A DNA stretch of 64,000 bases from CAYOUV01 sp963790075. GTDB lineage: Bacteria > Chloroflexota > Anaerolineae > Anaerolineales > Villigracilaceae. Both the position numbers and the translations under genes were made by a program. The notes beneath the pieces are model-generated. The model saw only the letters and a list, made by a program, of their open reading frames with translations, was not told where the DNA came from and ran no database searches. The stretch spans positions 124,001 through 188,000 of the forward strand of contig CAWBNG010000004.1 in NCBI GenBank assembly GCA_963790075.1, read 5' to 3'. Shown in pieces: positions 25,217-34,092 of the stretch. Position 1 is the first letter of the stretch. Every line of letters starts with the position of its first letter.

Positions 25217-26110
25217 TTAATTTATTGGCTCTCTAAAATCATAAATGCCATCTTCGATGGCCCACTGTTGCCTGCAGTGATTACAGATCATACGATCTTT
25301 CTTTTCTTCCAACGGTGCGCGGCCACACTTTGGGCATTGGAAGAAGGCACCGATTGGTGCAACGGCTGGTTGATCACCTGCCGCTTGTGCGCGTATAAAG
25401 ACGCTGGGAGTCAATTGCCACAGGGCACCTGTCCACTGGGCCAGTGAATCGAGCCAAACCAGCAATCCGGTTGGCAAAAAGCGTTTTATAAATCCAACCC
25501 GAAAGTGTGAGACGCTTAGAGTCTTATTGGGCTGGAAGCCTGTTTCCGCCAGCCAGTTGCGGACTTCCTGCGGGTGGAAGTCAAAGTTCAGGGCTGCGAA
25601 TTCGACCGGTTCGAGCGCGAACGGACTCCAGCTTTGTCTACCTAGCAGGTAGCGCAGGATGGCTTTCAGGTTGAGTTTGTTGGCGTATTCCAGGATGAAG
25701 GTCGCCTGAGGTTGCAGTACCCGTCGGACTTGGGCCAACGCCTGGGGGGCATCCGCCATGTGGTGCAGGGTGCGGATCATGGTTGCACCGTCGAACAAGC
25801 TGTCCACAAAGGGCAAACGGTAGATGTCTGCGGAGACGTATACGAAACGTTCGGAATTGCCCAAGCGCTGCTGAGCCTGCTGCAACTGGGTGCGCGAGTA
25901 ATCGAGCAAGACAATGCGCTTGAAACCGGCATAGCGTGCTGTGTTGCGGCCGGCCCCCGCTCCAAGTTCCAGCATCAAATGACCGTCTTTCGGCAGAAGG
26001 CGTTTTAATGCGATAGCCTCGACGCGGTCCTCATAATCGCGCCCACCCTTATCCCAAAAGGTTGCTTGGTAATCGGAGCCTTCGTAATCACAAACAGGGG
26101 GTCTCGTCAT
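25217..26110 (-). CDS. Class I SAM-dependent methyltransferase with C-terminal zinc ribbon
   Basis: A 297-residue protein. Motif I is 'LMLELGAGAGRN' near residue 45; motif II/III follows as 'IVLLDYSRTQLQQAQQRL' and 'DSLFDGATMIRTLHHMADAP'. These place it in the Methyltransf_11-type family that methylates small molecules or lipids using S-adenosylmethionine. The C-terminal 50 residues carry 'CPKCGRAPL' and 'CNHCRQQW', a Trm112-like zinc ribbon. The substrate is unknown. It is downstream of, and probably independent from, the UDP-glucose dehydrogenase gene. Confidence 0.85.
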   Translation of the reverse strand: MTRPPVCDYEGSDYQATFWDKGGRDYEDRVEAIALKRLLPKDGHLMLELGAGAGRNTARYAGFKRIVLLDYSRTQLQQAQQRLGNSERFVYVSADIYRLPFVDSLFDGATMIRTLHHMADAPQALAQVRRVLQPQATFILEYANKLNLKAILRYLLGRQSWSPFALEPVEFAALNFDFHPQEVRNWLAETGFQPNKTLSVSHFRVGFIKRFLPTGLLVWLDSLAQWTGALWQLTPSVFIRAQAAGDQPAVAPIGAFFQCPKCGRAPLEEKKDRMICNHCRQQWAIEDGIYDFREPIN

Positions 26111-26125
26111 ATGATCTGCATTCCC

Positions 26126-26163
26126 AAAAACAAATAGTCGGGTTATTTTACCCGACTATTTGT
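26126..26163 (-). terminator. Terminator of the UDP-glucose dehydrogenase gene
   Basis: A 14-bp perfect stem ACAAATAGTCGGGT/ACCCGACTATTTGT with a six-base loop. On the minus strand it runs into TTTTTGGG. It lies 25 bases past the stop at 26188. Confidence 0.9.
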
Positions 26164-26187
26164 CCCGTGCAGTAGTGCAGCTTGGAA

Positions 26188-27495
26188 TTATTCTACGTCA
26201 AATCCGCGCCCAACGCCGCGATAAATGAAACCCATGGCTTTCATTTTGGCCGGGTCGTAAATGTTGCGGGCATCGAAGATGACCGGTTTTTTTAGGGTGC
26301 TCTTAATGCGCTTAAGATCCAATTGTTTGAACTCGTTCCATTCTGTGACGACTATCAGCGCATCGCAACCCTTGGCCATCTTGTAGGGATCGTCGAACAT
26401 TTCAACCGCTGGCAGGATGCCACGAGCGTTTTCCATTGCAACCGGATCGAAACCCCGAACTGTTGCACCGTCGGCATTTAGCTCCTGAGCGATGTCGATC
26501 GATGGGGCATCACGCATGTCGTCCGTATTGGGTTTGAAAGCTAAACCAAGCAAACCAACCGTCTTACCTTTTAGATCGCCGACCATCTCGGTCACGTGCT
26601 TCACAGCATCCTTACGGCGATCGTAGTTGACTTCCATGACCGAGTTCAGGATTTGCGGTTCTAGACCTTTCTCCTCGGCCATGTATGCCAGTGCTTTGAC
26701 GTCCTTTGGGAAACACGATCCACCCCAGCCCAGGCCGGCATCCAGGAAATGTCGGCCAATGCGTGCGTCATAGCCCATCCCCGCAGCGACTTCCTTTACG
26801 TCTGCACCAAGAGCTTCGCAGATGTTGGCTACTTCGTTAATGAAAGAGATCTTGGTTGCTAAAAAGGCGTTCGAAGCATATTTGATCATCTCTGCCGTGC
26901 GCAGATCTGTGATCAGGATCGGAGCGCGCAGTGGCAGGTGCAACTGCGCTACCTTTTCGGCAGCATCCTTGTCGGTTGAGCCCAGGACTGTGCGGTGTGG
27001 ACTCATGAAATCGCCGATTGCTGAACCCTCGCGCAGGAACTCAGGGCAGGAGACCACCGAAAATTTCGTTGGCTTAGTTTGGGCACGTTTCAGAATATCG
27101 GCCACCCAGTCTCCGGTCCCGACCGGAACCGTGGATTTGTTGATGATGATCAAGGGAGCCGTCATGTTTTCGGCGATGGATTTGGCTGCCATGGCGACGT
27201 ATTGTAAATCTGCTTCACCGTTCACACCGGAAGGGGTACCGACAGCAATGAAGGCGAATTCTGTTCCATCCAATGCTTCCTTGTAGGAAGTGGTGAACGT
27301 CAATCGTCCGGCCTTGACATTGCGTTCAACTAATTCTTCAAGCCCGGGCTCATAGATGGGCATCACGCCTTTCTTCAACCCCTCGATGCGCTCCTGGTTG
27401 ACATCCAGGGCAATGACCCGGTTACCCAGGTCGGCGAAGCATGCGCCGGTCACCAGACCCACGTAGCCGACGCCAATGACAGAGATTTGTTTCAT
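26188..27495 (-). CDS. ugd: UDP-glucose 6-dehydrogenase
   Basis: A 435-residue enzyme that oxidises UDP-glucose to UDP-glucuronate with two NAD+, supplying precursors for surface polysaccharides. The N-terminal Rossmann motif is 'ISVIGVGYVGLVTGACFA'. The catalytic Cys lies in 'GLGWGGSCFPKDVKALAY' and the substrate-binding 'NAFLATKISFINEVANI' precedes it. 'LGLAFKPNTDDMRDAPS' is the hallmark of the C-terminal domain. The length matches the family. The start has GAGGTCAAGCT upstream. Confidence 0.96.
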   Translation of the reverse strand: MKQISVIGVGYVGLVTGACFADLGNRVIALDVNQERIEGLKKGVMPIYEPGLEELVERNVKAGRLTFTTSYKEALDGTEFAFIAVGTPSGVNGEADLQYVAMAAKSIAENMTAPLIIINKSTVPVGTGDWVADILKRAQTKPTKFSVVSCPEFLREGSAIGDFMSPHRTVLGSTDKDAAEKVAQLHLPLRAPILITDLRTAEMIKYASNAFLATKISFINEVANICEALGADVKEVAAGMGYDARIGRHFLDAGLGWGGSCFPKDVKALAYMAEEKGLEPQILNSVMEVNYDRRKDAVKHVTEMVGDLKGKTVGLLGLAFKPNTDDMRDAPSIDIAQELNADGATVRGFDPVAMENARGILPAVEMFDDPYKMAKGCDALIVVTEWNEFKQLDLKRIKSTLKKPVIFDARNIYDPAKMKAMGFIYRGVGRGFDVE

Positions 27496-27678
27496 AGCTT
27501 GACCTCTTTAAAATGGTGTAAATATTCACAAGTGGAAGTGCTAATATACCACGAACAATGGAAACTGGCAGAGTCGGATGGCCAATTCGTTTTCAGGACC
27601 ATCTTGATCATTGATGAGTGTGCGTGGATGGGTGTGCTATGCCAGGCGTGGGGGATTGGCGAGACAGTGTCCAAAAGT

Positions 27679-28068
27679 TTAGTTGGATTGCTTCCGGGTT
27701 TTGCCAATCGAAGACGAAACGATTTTGATTAGATACTCTACGTTAATCGGTTTGGAAATATACCCATCGCATCCGGCCTCTAACGCACGCATACGATCGC
27801 CAGGCAGCGTGTGCGCGGTCAAAGCCAAGAGTGGGATGGCTTTCGTTTCTGGCTCAGCTTTGATCTTTTGCGCAGCGGTCCATCCGTCCATCTCCGGCAT
27901 GGATAGGTCCATTAGGATCAGATCCGGTTTTTCACGCATGGCTGTTTCAACCCCCTCCCTGCCATTGACTGCAGAAATTACTTCAAACCCGTCACGCTCG
28001 AGCAAAAAACGCACGAGTTGGAAATTGTCTTCGTTATCTTCTACGATTAATATTCGGCCCTTGCTCAT
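27679..28068 (-). CDS. Single-domain response regulator (CheY-like receiver)
   Basis: A 129-residue receiver domain with no output domain. The acidic pocket is 'IVEDNED', the phospho-acceptor Asp is in 'LILMDLSMPEMDG', the conserved Thr is in 'LALTAHT' and the Lys in 'GYISKPIN'. Stand-alone receivers of this type usually act in phosphorelays with hybrid kinases. No kinase is adjacent; its stop lies 180 bases upstream of the ugd start on the same strand. Confidence 0.9.
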   Translation of the reverse strand: MSKGRILIVEDNEDNFQLVRFLLERDGFEVISAVNGREGVETAMREKPDLILMDLSMPEMDGWTAAQKIKAEPETKAIPLLALTAHTLPGDRMRALEAGCDGYISKPINVEYLIKIVSSSIGKTRKQSN

Positions 28069-28175
28069 TCAACGCCTCAATCGGTTGATGTGGTTAAAAT
28101 ATACTACGGCTTGATGGATCCGGCAACTTGGCAGGAGTTGTCTTTGTTGGTATATTCAACCCGCTTGGAGGCACA

Positions 28176-29348
28176 ATGCGGTTACTTTTCGTGGCTGATG
28201 GCCGATCTCCGATCGCGATGAATTGGATACGTTACTGGATACACCGTGGGGACGAAGTGCATCTGGTCTCGACCTTTGCTTGCGAACCCGATCTGGAGTT
28301 GGCCAGCCTGAAGATCATCCCGGTGGCCTTCAGTGGGGTCAAAAAAGCCGGGAACGGATCGGGACTCAATTCCAGCCGCAACCCGCTAAACGGAGCGGCG
28401 GCCATCTGGTTGCGTGCCCGTTTCCGCCAGTGGCTGGGACCGGTCACAATCCGCAGAGCTGCTCAACGCTTACGCGGGGAAATTCTGGATCTCAAACCCG
28501 ACCTGGTACATGCCATGCGCATCCCCTATGAGGGAATGCTGGCTGCAGATGCTTATGGCCTTGCACCGCTGATTGTCTCGGTCTGGGGCAACGACTTTAC
28601 ACTGCATGCGCCCTCTTCGCCATTGATGCGTCATTATACCGAATGGACGCTCAAGGTCGTGGATGGACTGCATGCCGATTGTCGCCGGGATGTGCGTCTG
28701 GCGCGCCAGTGGGGCTTTGCCATTGACCGGCCAGTGGTCATCTTGCCGGGCAACGGCGGCATTGACCTGGAAATATTCCATCCCTCATCTGAAGAAAGAT
28801 CAGAGCCACTGGTCATCAACCCGCGGGGTTTCCGCGGTTACGTGCGCAACGATACCTTCTTCCGCGCCATTCCGCTGGTGCTGGCACAGCAACCGGATGC
28901 CCGTTTTGTCTGTCCGGCCATGTCCGGTGAGCCTCAAGTCCAGCGTTGGATTGCGGAATTGGATATTGCACATGCCGTCGAGTTGCTGCCGGCGCAGCCC
29001 CGCCCTCAGTTAGCGGAATTGTTCCGCAGCGCACAGGTGCTGGTCTCACCCAGCACGCATGATGGTACACCGAATTCTCTTTTGGAAGGGATGGCCTGCG
29101 GTTGTTTCCCCGTGGCAGGCGACCTTGAATCGATCCGTGAGTGGATTACACCGGGACAGAATGGCTTGTTGGTCGATCCAGCCGATCCGCAGGCCCTGGC
29201 AAATGCAATCCTGAAAGCTCTTAAAGAAAAGGACCTGCGTCAGCAAGCGGCTGAGCGCAATACCGCGATCATCGCGGAACGCGCTGAATACCACCGCTGC
29301 ATGGCGCAGGCGAAAGGCTTTTACGAGCGAGTTTTGGCTGGGGCTTGA
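28176..29348 (+). CDS. Glycosyltransferase family 4 (GT-B fold)
   Basis: A 390-residue protein. The ATG at 28176 has GGAGG five bases upstream and is preferred to a TTG at 28128. The N-terminus 'MRLLFVADGRSPIAMNWIRY' is a GT4 donor/acceptor domain start. The C-terminal sugar-nucleotide site includes 'VLVSPSTHDGTPNSLLEGMA' with the conserved Glu. It should transfer a sugar from an activated donor to a cell-surface glycan or lipid. Divergent from the receiver gene. Confidence 0.88.
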   Translation: MRLLFVADGRSPIAMNWIRYWIHRGDEVHLVSTFACEPDLELASLKIIPVAFSGVKKAGNGSGLNSSRNPLNGAAAIWLRARFRQWLGPVTIRRAAQRLRGEILDLKPDLVHAMRIPYEGMLAADAYGLAPLIVSVWGNDFTLHAPSSPLMRHYTEWTLKVVDGLHADCRRDVRLARQWGFAIDRPVVILPGNGGIDLEIFHPSSEERSEPLVINPRGFRGYVRNDTFFRAIPLVLAQQPDARFVCPAMSGEPQVQRWIAELDIAHAVELLPAQPRPQLAELFRSAQVLVSPSTHDGTPNSLLEGMACGCFPVAGDLESIREWITPGQNGLLVDPADPQALANAILKALKEKDLRQQAAERNTAIIAERAEYHRCMAQAKGFYERVLAGA

Positions 29349-29349
29349 G

Positions 29350-29571
29350 CTATTCCTTAACGCTGGGCGCGCGCAGGGTCTCTAAATGATCCTGGAGTTC
29401 GATGCGGCGGGTATCCGCAGCCTGGCGGATCTCGGCGAAAAAGGCATCCCCGCGTTCGCGAATCCGGTTGCGCAGCAATTCACCGGAATCGGGGGCCAGG
29501 AGCAGGGCAACCGTTGAACCGATCAGGCCCCCGACAACCGCACCGAGTAAAAAGCCAAAAATCTTACGCAT
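29350..29571 (-). CDS. YtxH-domain small membrane protein
   Basis: A 73-residue protein beginning 'MRKIFGFLLGAVVGGLIGST', the glycine-rich transmembrane segment of YtxH proteins, followed by 'LLLAPDSGELLRNRIRERGD' and a charged helical tail. The start at 29571 is chosen for the AAAGGAGAGAAAC immediately upstream. YtxH proteins are stress-associated, with no known biochemical role. It ends two bases from the converging glycosyltransferase stop. Confidence 0.85.
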   Translation of the reverse strand: MRKIFGFLLGAVVGGLIGSTVALLLAPDSGELLRNRIRERGDAFFAEIRQAADTRRIELQDHLETLRAPSVKE

Positions 29572-29799
29572 GTTTCTCTCCTTTGTTGCTGGATGGCTTG
29601 TCAATGCCTCGTATCAATAAAATTATAGAGCAAATTAGAGATTGCCGCAAATGGGCTTTTGTGGAATAATAGACTCGCTGCGCGTATCTGATGAGCGCGA
29701 CGGCGAACCAAAAATCTCTTTTTAAAGTGGCTGTTTGAGCATGGCGTAAGAGGCAGAATGCCGCGCTCTTCACGGCCCCTACCTGCAAAGGAGGGTACC

Positions 29800-30684
29800 T
29801 TGTCCACAACATCTCCCACTGTCAGCACGTCGCAACGCAAGAAGGTGACCACTCTCACCCTTCACCAAAAGAAGGCTAAGGGCGAGCCAATCACCATGTT
29901 GACTGCTTACGACTACCCCACTGCCCTGGCGATGGACCTGGCCGGAATCGACTCGATCCTGGTTGGCGATTCGCTTGGCATGGTCGTCCTTGGCTATGAA
30001 AACACCTTGCCGGTCACCATGGAAGATATGTTGCACCACTGCCAGGCCGTTTCGCGTGGAGCCAAAACAGCTTTTTTAATCGGGGATATGCCGTTCATGT
30101 CCTACCAGGTCTCGATCCAGGAAGCCGTGCGTAATGCCGGACGCTTCCTGCAGGAAGCTGGCATGGATGCGGTCAAACTGGAAGGTGGGCGCGAGCGCGC
30201 CGAGGCAGTCAAAGCCATTGCCGGCTCCGGCATCCCCGTTATGGGACACCTGGGCTTGACGCCGCAGTCCGTGCACCAGTTGGGCGGGTTTCGCCCGCAG
30301 GGGCGCAATGCCGTGGCCGCCAAACGATTGTTCGAAGATGCGCTGATCCTGCAAGAAGCAGGCTGTTTCAGTCTGGTGCTCGAATCGGTTCCCGCACGGC
30401 TGGCCGGACTGGTCTCCCAGCGGCTGTCCATTCCAACGATCGGTATCGGTGCCGGCGTCGGCTGTGATGGTCAGGTACTGGTCTCGCATGACCTGCTGGG
30501 TCTGTTCGACCGCTTCACCCCCAAATTCGTCAAGCAATATGCCGATTTCCACGCTGAGATGAAGCGCGCCTTCAACGCGTACATGGCTGAGGTGGAAGCG
30601 CGCAGCTTCCCGGCCGCCGAGCATACGATCGAGATGCCAGATGATGAGTGGGACGCCTTCTTAAAGGAAGTCGATCACAAATAG
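29800..30684 (+). CDS. panB: 3-methyl-2-oxobutanoate hydroxymethyltransferase
   Basis: A 294-residue enzyme that makes ketopantoate from alpha-ketoisovalerate and methylene-tetrahydrofolate, the first committed step of pantothenate and CoA synthesis. Family blocks include 'MLTAYDYPTALAMDLAGID', 'ILVGDSLGMVVLGYENTLPV', 'AVKLEGG' and 'IGIGAGVGCDGQVLV'. The start is probably the TTG at 29800, preceded by AAAGGAGGGTACC; an ATG at 29758 is in frame but has no ribosome-binding site. It is followed after three bases by the ketopantoate reductase gene, the next step of the pathway. Confidence 0.96.
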   Translation: MSTTSPTVSTSQRKKVTTLTLHQKKAKGEPITMLTAYDYPTALAMDLAGIDSILVGDSLGMVVLGYENTLPVTMEDMLHHCQAVSRGAKTAFLIGDMPFMSYQVSIQEAVRNAGRFLQEAGMDAVKLEGGRERAEAVKAIAGSGIPVMGHLGLTPQSVHQLGGFRPQGRNAVAAKRLFEDALILQEAGCFSLVLESVPARLAGLVSQRLSIPTIGIGAGVGCDGQVLVSHDLLGLFDRFTPKFVKQYADFHAEMKRAFNAYMAEVEARSFPAAEHTIEMPDDEWDAFLKEVDHK

Positions 30685-30687
30685 CTG

Positions 30688-31596
30688 ATGGATAACGAAA
30701 TATTGATTGTTGGTACCGGCGCACTGGCCTCGTTGTTCGCCGCCCGTTTAGCAGCGATTGGCCAGCACGTGACCATGCTAGGCAGTTGGATAGCCGGCCT
30801 GGATGCGCTGCGCAGGGAAGGCGTCCGTCTGACGGGAGCGGATGGCCTCGAGCAGGCTTATCCGGTACGCGTCACGGATGACCCGACAACCTGTGGATAC
30901 GCGCGGTATGCGCTGGTACTGGTCAAATCCTGGCAGACGGAACGGGCAGCCTCGCAATTGGCCCGCTGCCTGGAAGAGGATGGGTTGGCGCTGACGCTAC
31001 AAAATGGGGTTGGCAACCGCGAGATCCTTGCGCGGACCCTCGGCTTGCCGCGTGTGGCCCTGGGCGTGACCACCACCGGAGCGACGTTGCTCGGTCCCGG
31101 ATTGGTACGGGCGGGCGGTGATGGGACCGTTTCCATCGAGCAGCACCCGCGTTTGAAGCTGCTCGCGGAGGCATTGCGCGTCGCCGGTTTCAACGTGGAT
31201 GTGGTCTCAGACGCCCAAACCCTGATCTGGGGCAAACTGGTCATCAACGCGGCCATCAATCCGTTGACGGCTCTGCTGCGCGTGCCCAACGGGGCTTTGC
31301 TGGATCGCCCCACAGCCCGCCGGCTGATGGCTGATTTGGCCGTGGAAGCGGCTGCAGTGGCCGGGGCGCAGGGGGTTCGTTTGCCCTTCCAGGATCCGGT
31401 GCGAGCGGCCGAGGATGTGGCCCGGCGCACTGCAGCTAATCATTCCTCCATGTTCCAGGATGTACGCCGGGGCGCGCCAACCGAGATCGACGCCATTTGC
31501 GGGGCGGTTGTGCAGTCCGGGAAGCAGCATGGTGTTCCAGCCCCAGTGAACGATGTTTGTTGGCGTCTGGTCAAGGCCATTGCCGTATCGGTTTGA
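30688..31596 (+). CDS. panE: 2-dehydropantoate 2-reductase
   Basis: A 302-residue NADPH-dependent enzyme that reduces ketopantoate to pantoate. 'ILIVGTGALASLFAARLAAI' is the dinucleotide-binding start (GxGxxxS-type), 'LQNGVGN' follows as the conserved loop, 'GKLVINAAINPLTALLRVPN' contains the catalytic Lys and Asn, and 'FQDVRRGAPTEIDAICGAVV' is the C-terminal substrate motif. It is probably in an operon with panB. Confidence 0.94.
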   Translation: MDNEILIVGTGALASLFAARLAAIGQHVTMLGSWIAGLDALRREGVRLTGADGLEQAYPVRVTDDPTTCGYARYALVLVKSWQTERAASQLARCLEEDGLALTLQNGVGNREILARTLGLPRVALGVTTTGATLLGPGLVRAGGDGTVSIEQHPRLKLLAEALRVAGFNVDVVSDAQTLIWGKLVINAAINPLTALLRVPNGALLDRPTARRLMADLAVEAAAVAGAQGVRLPFQDPVRAAEDVARRTAANHSSMFQDVRRGAPTEIDAICGAVVQSGKQHGVPAPVNDVCWRLVKAIAVSV

Positions 31597-31608
31597 GTCA
31601 CTCTCTCC

Positions 31609-31675
31609 CCTCCAGGGTTCTTTTCCACGCTTGCCTTACATGGTAAGATTAAAAAACAAATTTGCACCCTGGAGG
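31609..31675 (+). promoter_or_regulatory. Long-range inverted repeat covering the ribosome-binding site of the next gene
   Basis: CCTCCAGGGT at 31609-31618 is perfectly complementary to ACCCTGGAGG at 31666-31675. The right arm contains the GGAGG five bases before the ATG at 31681. If both arms are on one mRNA, pairing would hide the ribosome-binding site. An internal small stem (CTTAC/GTAAG) lies in the loop. Confidence 0.5.
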
Positions 31676-31680
31676 CGTTC

Positions 31681-32562
31681 ATGCGCAAATGGCTGGCTTT
31701 CTTCGTCCTGCTGGTGGCCCTGCTGGTCTCATCCTCGGTCAGTGCTCAGGGCGAAATTAGGTTAAGTGCGCTCACTGTAGAATTATTGCCTGAATATGAT
31801 CAGCCCAGCATGCTGGTCATTCAACGCTTTACCCTGTTGCCCGCTGCCAATCTGCCGGTTGACTTGAATTTCCGTATCCCCGCGGATGCTACTTTATCGG
31901 CAGTAGCATTCGAGGAGAATGGTAGTTTGTTAAATGCCGACTACCGGCCACAGGCCAAGCAGGGCGATTGGCAGGGACTCACTTTGACGGTTGATAAACC
32001 GCTTGAATACCGGATTGAATATTACGCTCCTCTAACTCGTGATGGGATTACACGCCAATTTGCTTATACCTGGGAAGGGGATTATGCAGTCGATCAATTC
32101 CTGGTCCGCCTGCAAGTCCCGGATGGAGCGACAAATGTTGTCACGGATCCGCAACTGGCGGAGAATACACCCTACTACGAAGCAACCCTTAATGGACTTG
32201 GGTCAGGACAAAAATTCAACCTGAAGGTCGAATATCAGCGGCAAAGTGACGCCCTGACGGTAACTGGCAAACCGGTCCAACCGATTGGGGGTTCCTTGGA
32301 CGAAAATACAGCTGGCCGACTTAATCGGTATTTGCCTTATATCATCGCTGCCCTGGGTCTGGCATTGATCCTCGGCGGTGGGATCTGGTATTGGCAGGTC
32401 AGCCAGGGAAGTAGAAACGGCTCTTCCCGCAAGCGCCACGCCCCGCGTAAGAGCGACGAAGCTTCTGGTGGTGAGCCAGCCTACTGTTATCAGTGCGGCC
32501 AACGCGCGCAACCGGGAGACCGGTTCTGCCGCGTCTGTGGGACACGCCTGCGGCGCGAATAG
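31681..32562 (+). CDS. Secreted/membrane protein with C-terminal double zinc ribbon
   Basis: A 293-residue protein. Residues 1-22 form a signal peptide ('WLAFFVLLVALLVSSSVSAQ'). A beta-rich extracytoplasmic domain runs to about residue 215 and one transmembrane helix follows ('YIIAALGLALILGGGIWYW'). The cytoplasmic tail ends in 'CYQCGQRAQPGDRFCRVCG', a zinc ribbon with two CxxC pairs. The beta domain resembles part of the long protein at 54828-56717. The function is unknown. Confidence 0.75.
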   Translation: MRKWLAFFVLLVALLVSSSVSAQGEIRLSALTVELLPEYDQPSMLVIQRFTLLPAANLPVDLNFRIPADATLSAVAFEENGSLLNADYRPQAKQGDWQGLTLTVDKPLEYRIEYYAPLTRDGITRQFAYTWEGDYAVDQFLVRLQVPDGATNVVTDPQLAENTPYYEATLNGLGSGQKFNLKVEYQRQSDALTVTGKPVQPIGGSLDENTAGRLNRYLPYIIAALGLALILGGGIWYWQVSQGSRNGSSRKRHAPRKSDEASGGEPAYCYQCGQRAQPGDRFCRVCGTRLRRE

Positions 32563-32592
32563 CCTTCTTCGGTCAATTCCATGCAGACTTAA

Positions 32593-34092
32593 TTTGACTA
32601 CATCATCCTGGTTTACTTCCTATATGGGTTAGCCTTTTTTAGTATGGGTCTGCTGGTTGCAATTGAGGGTGGCCGGGCGCCAGATTTGCGTTTGCGCAAA
32701 GCGTTGCGTCCGTTGGCAGGTTTTGGCCTGATCCACGGTTTGCATGAATGGGTGGATATGCTCGACCAAATGGAAAAGATGGTGGGGCGGACGGATACCA
32801 TCGTTCCTGATCCGGTGCGTCTGGCGGTCCTGGCGTTTTCGTTCATCTCCTTGATGGCTTTTGGTAGCTACCTGCTGGCTAATTCAGAAACCAGCCAGCG
32901 CTTGGTGATGTTGATCCCCTTATCGATGGAAGGGGTATGGGTATTTGGTTTGCTGGTTTTCCAGGGGCGGTATGCGGGCAGTGACTTGTGGGCGGTAGCC
33001 GAGGTCTGGACGCGTTATACGCTAGCCATCCCGGCCAGCCTGATGGCTGCCATTGGGTTGATCGCCCAACAGCGTGCCTTCCGGCGCTCCGGCTTGGTGC
33101 GCTTTGGCCAGGACAGCCTGTGGGCAGCGGTGTCTTTCGCCTGGTACGGTGTGATCGGCCAGATATTCGTGCGCGTGAGCCCTCTGCCACCCTCAGATGT
33201 GGTCAATGCCGTCTTGTTTGAAAACCTGTTCGGTTTTCCCATTCAATTGCTGCGTGCCCTGTCAGCCATAGCCGCTGCATTTTTTGTGGTGCGTTTTTTG
33301 CGTGCCTTCCAGGTGGAGACCGACCGCAAGATTGCCGATCTCCAGGAAGCGCAGTTGAAGGAATCGCGTAAACGCGAATCTTTACGAGGTGAGTTGTATC
33401 GGCGTGTGGTTGCGGCCCAAGAATCCGAGCGCCAACGGATTGCCCGGGACTTGCATGATGCTACCGGCCAATCATTGACTGCTATCGGGATGGGTTTGCG
33501 CGGTCTTTCCACGACCATCCTTACGAACAAGGATCCCAAACAATCCGTGCTGACATTGCGCCGGTTGGAAAGTATGAGTACCGATGCGCTGGAGGAATTG
33601 CAACGCCTGATTGCGGACTTGCGCCCATCGCACCTGGACGATCTTGGCCTACCGGCAACCATTCGTTGGTATGCCGGGCAAATCCAGGACCGCACGAACT
33701 TGAAGATCAAGGTCGAAGTGACCGGAGAAGAACGGTCGATTTCTTCGACCGTCAAAATTGCCATGTTCCGGATTGTTCAGGAAGCGTTGAATAATATCAT
33801 CAAGCACGCCAATGCCCAGAACGTTAGAATCCATATCTATTGCGAAGAAAAAGAAATGCTGGTTGCCGTGGAGGATGACGGACGCGGCTTCAATACCCAG
33901 CAGGTCAATTCTGCACAGGCTCGCCGCCAGCCATTGGGACTGGTAGGTATGCAGGAACGAGCTGCCTTATTGGGTGGAAATGTACACATCCATTCGGAAC
34001 CGGGGATGGGGACTCTGATCGAGGTGGAAATTCCATATGTTGAAAAAGATTTTGAGGTGAGCGATGGCGATGCGCCTGCTACTGGTGGATGA
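32593..34092 (+). CDS. NarL-family membrane histidine kinase, start interrupted by a stop codon
   Basis: The frame from the ATG at 32644 gives 482 residues, but homology to the paralogous kinase at 48107 extends upstream: bases 32593-32643 encode 'FDYIILVYFLYGLAFFS', matching 'FDVLLVFFVYGLAFVLM' there. An ATG at 32581 in the same frame is followed by CAG ACT TAA, so a stop at 32590 blocks the expected start. The N-terminal half has about seven membrane helices. The kinase core has the HisKA_3 motif 'ARDLHDATGQSLTAIGMGLR' and HATPase blocks 'RIVQEALNNIIKHANAQNVR' and 'LVGMQERAALLGG'. It pairs with the LuxR-type regulator that overlaps its 3' end. Confidence 0.85.
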   Translation, partial: FDYIILVYFLYGLAFFSMGLLVAIEGGRAPDLRLRKALRPLAGFGLIHGLHEWVDMLDQMEKMVGRTDTIVPDPVRLAVLAFSFISLMAFGSYLLANSETSQRLVMLIPLSMEGVWVFGLLVFQGRYAGSDLWAVAEVWTRYTLAIPASLMAAIGLIAQQRAFRRSGLVRFGQDSLWAAVSFAWYGVIGQIFVRVSPLPPSDVVNAVLFENLFGFPIQLLRALSAIAAAFFVVRFLRAFQVETDRKIADLQEAQLKESRKRESLRGELYRRVVAAQESERQRIARDLHDATGQSLTAIGMGLRGLSTTILTNKDPKQSVLTLRRLESMSTDALEELQRLIADLRPSHLDDLGLPATIRWYAGQIQDRTNLKIKVEVTGEERSISSTVKIAMFRIVQEALNNIIKHANAQNVRIHIYCEEKEMLVAVEDDGRGFNTQQVNSAQARRQPLGLVGMQERAALLGGNVHIHSEPGMGTLIEVEIPYVEKDFEVSDGDAPATGG

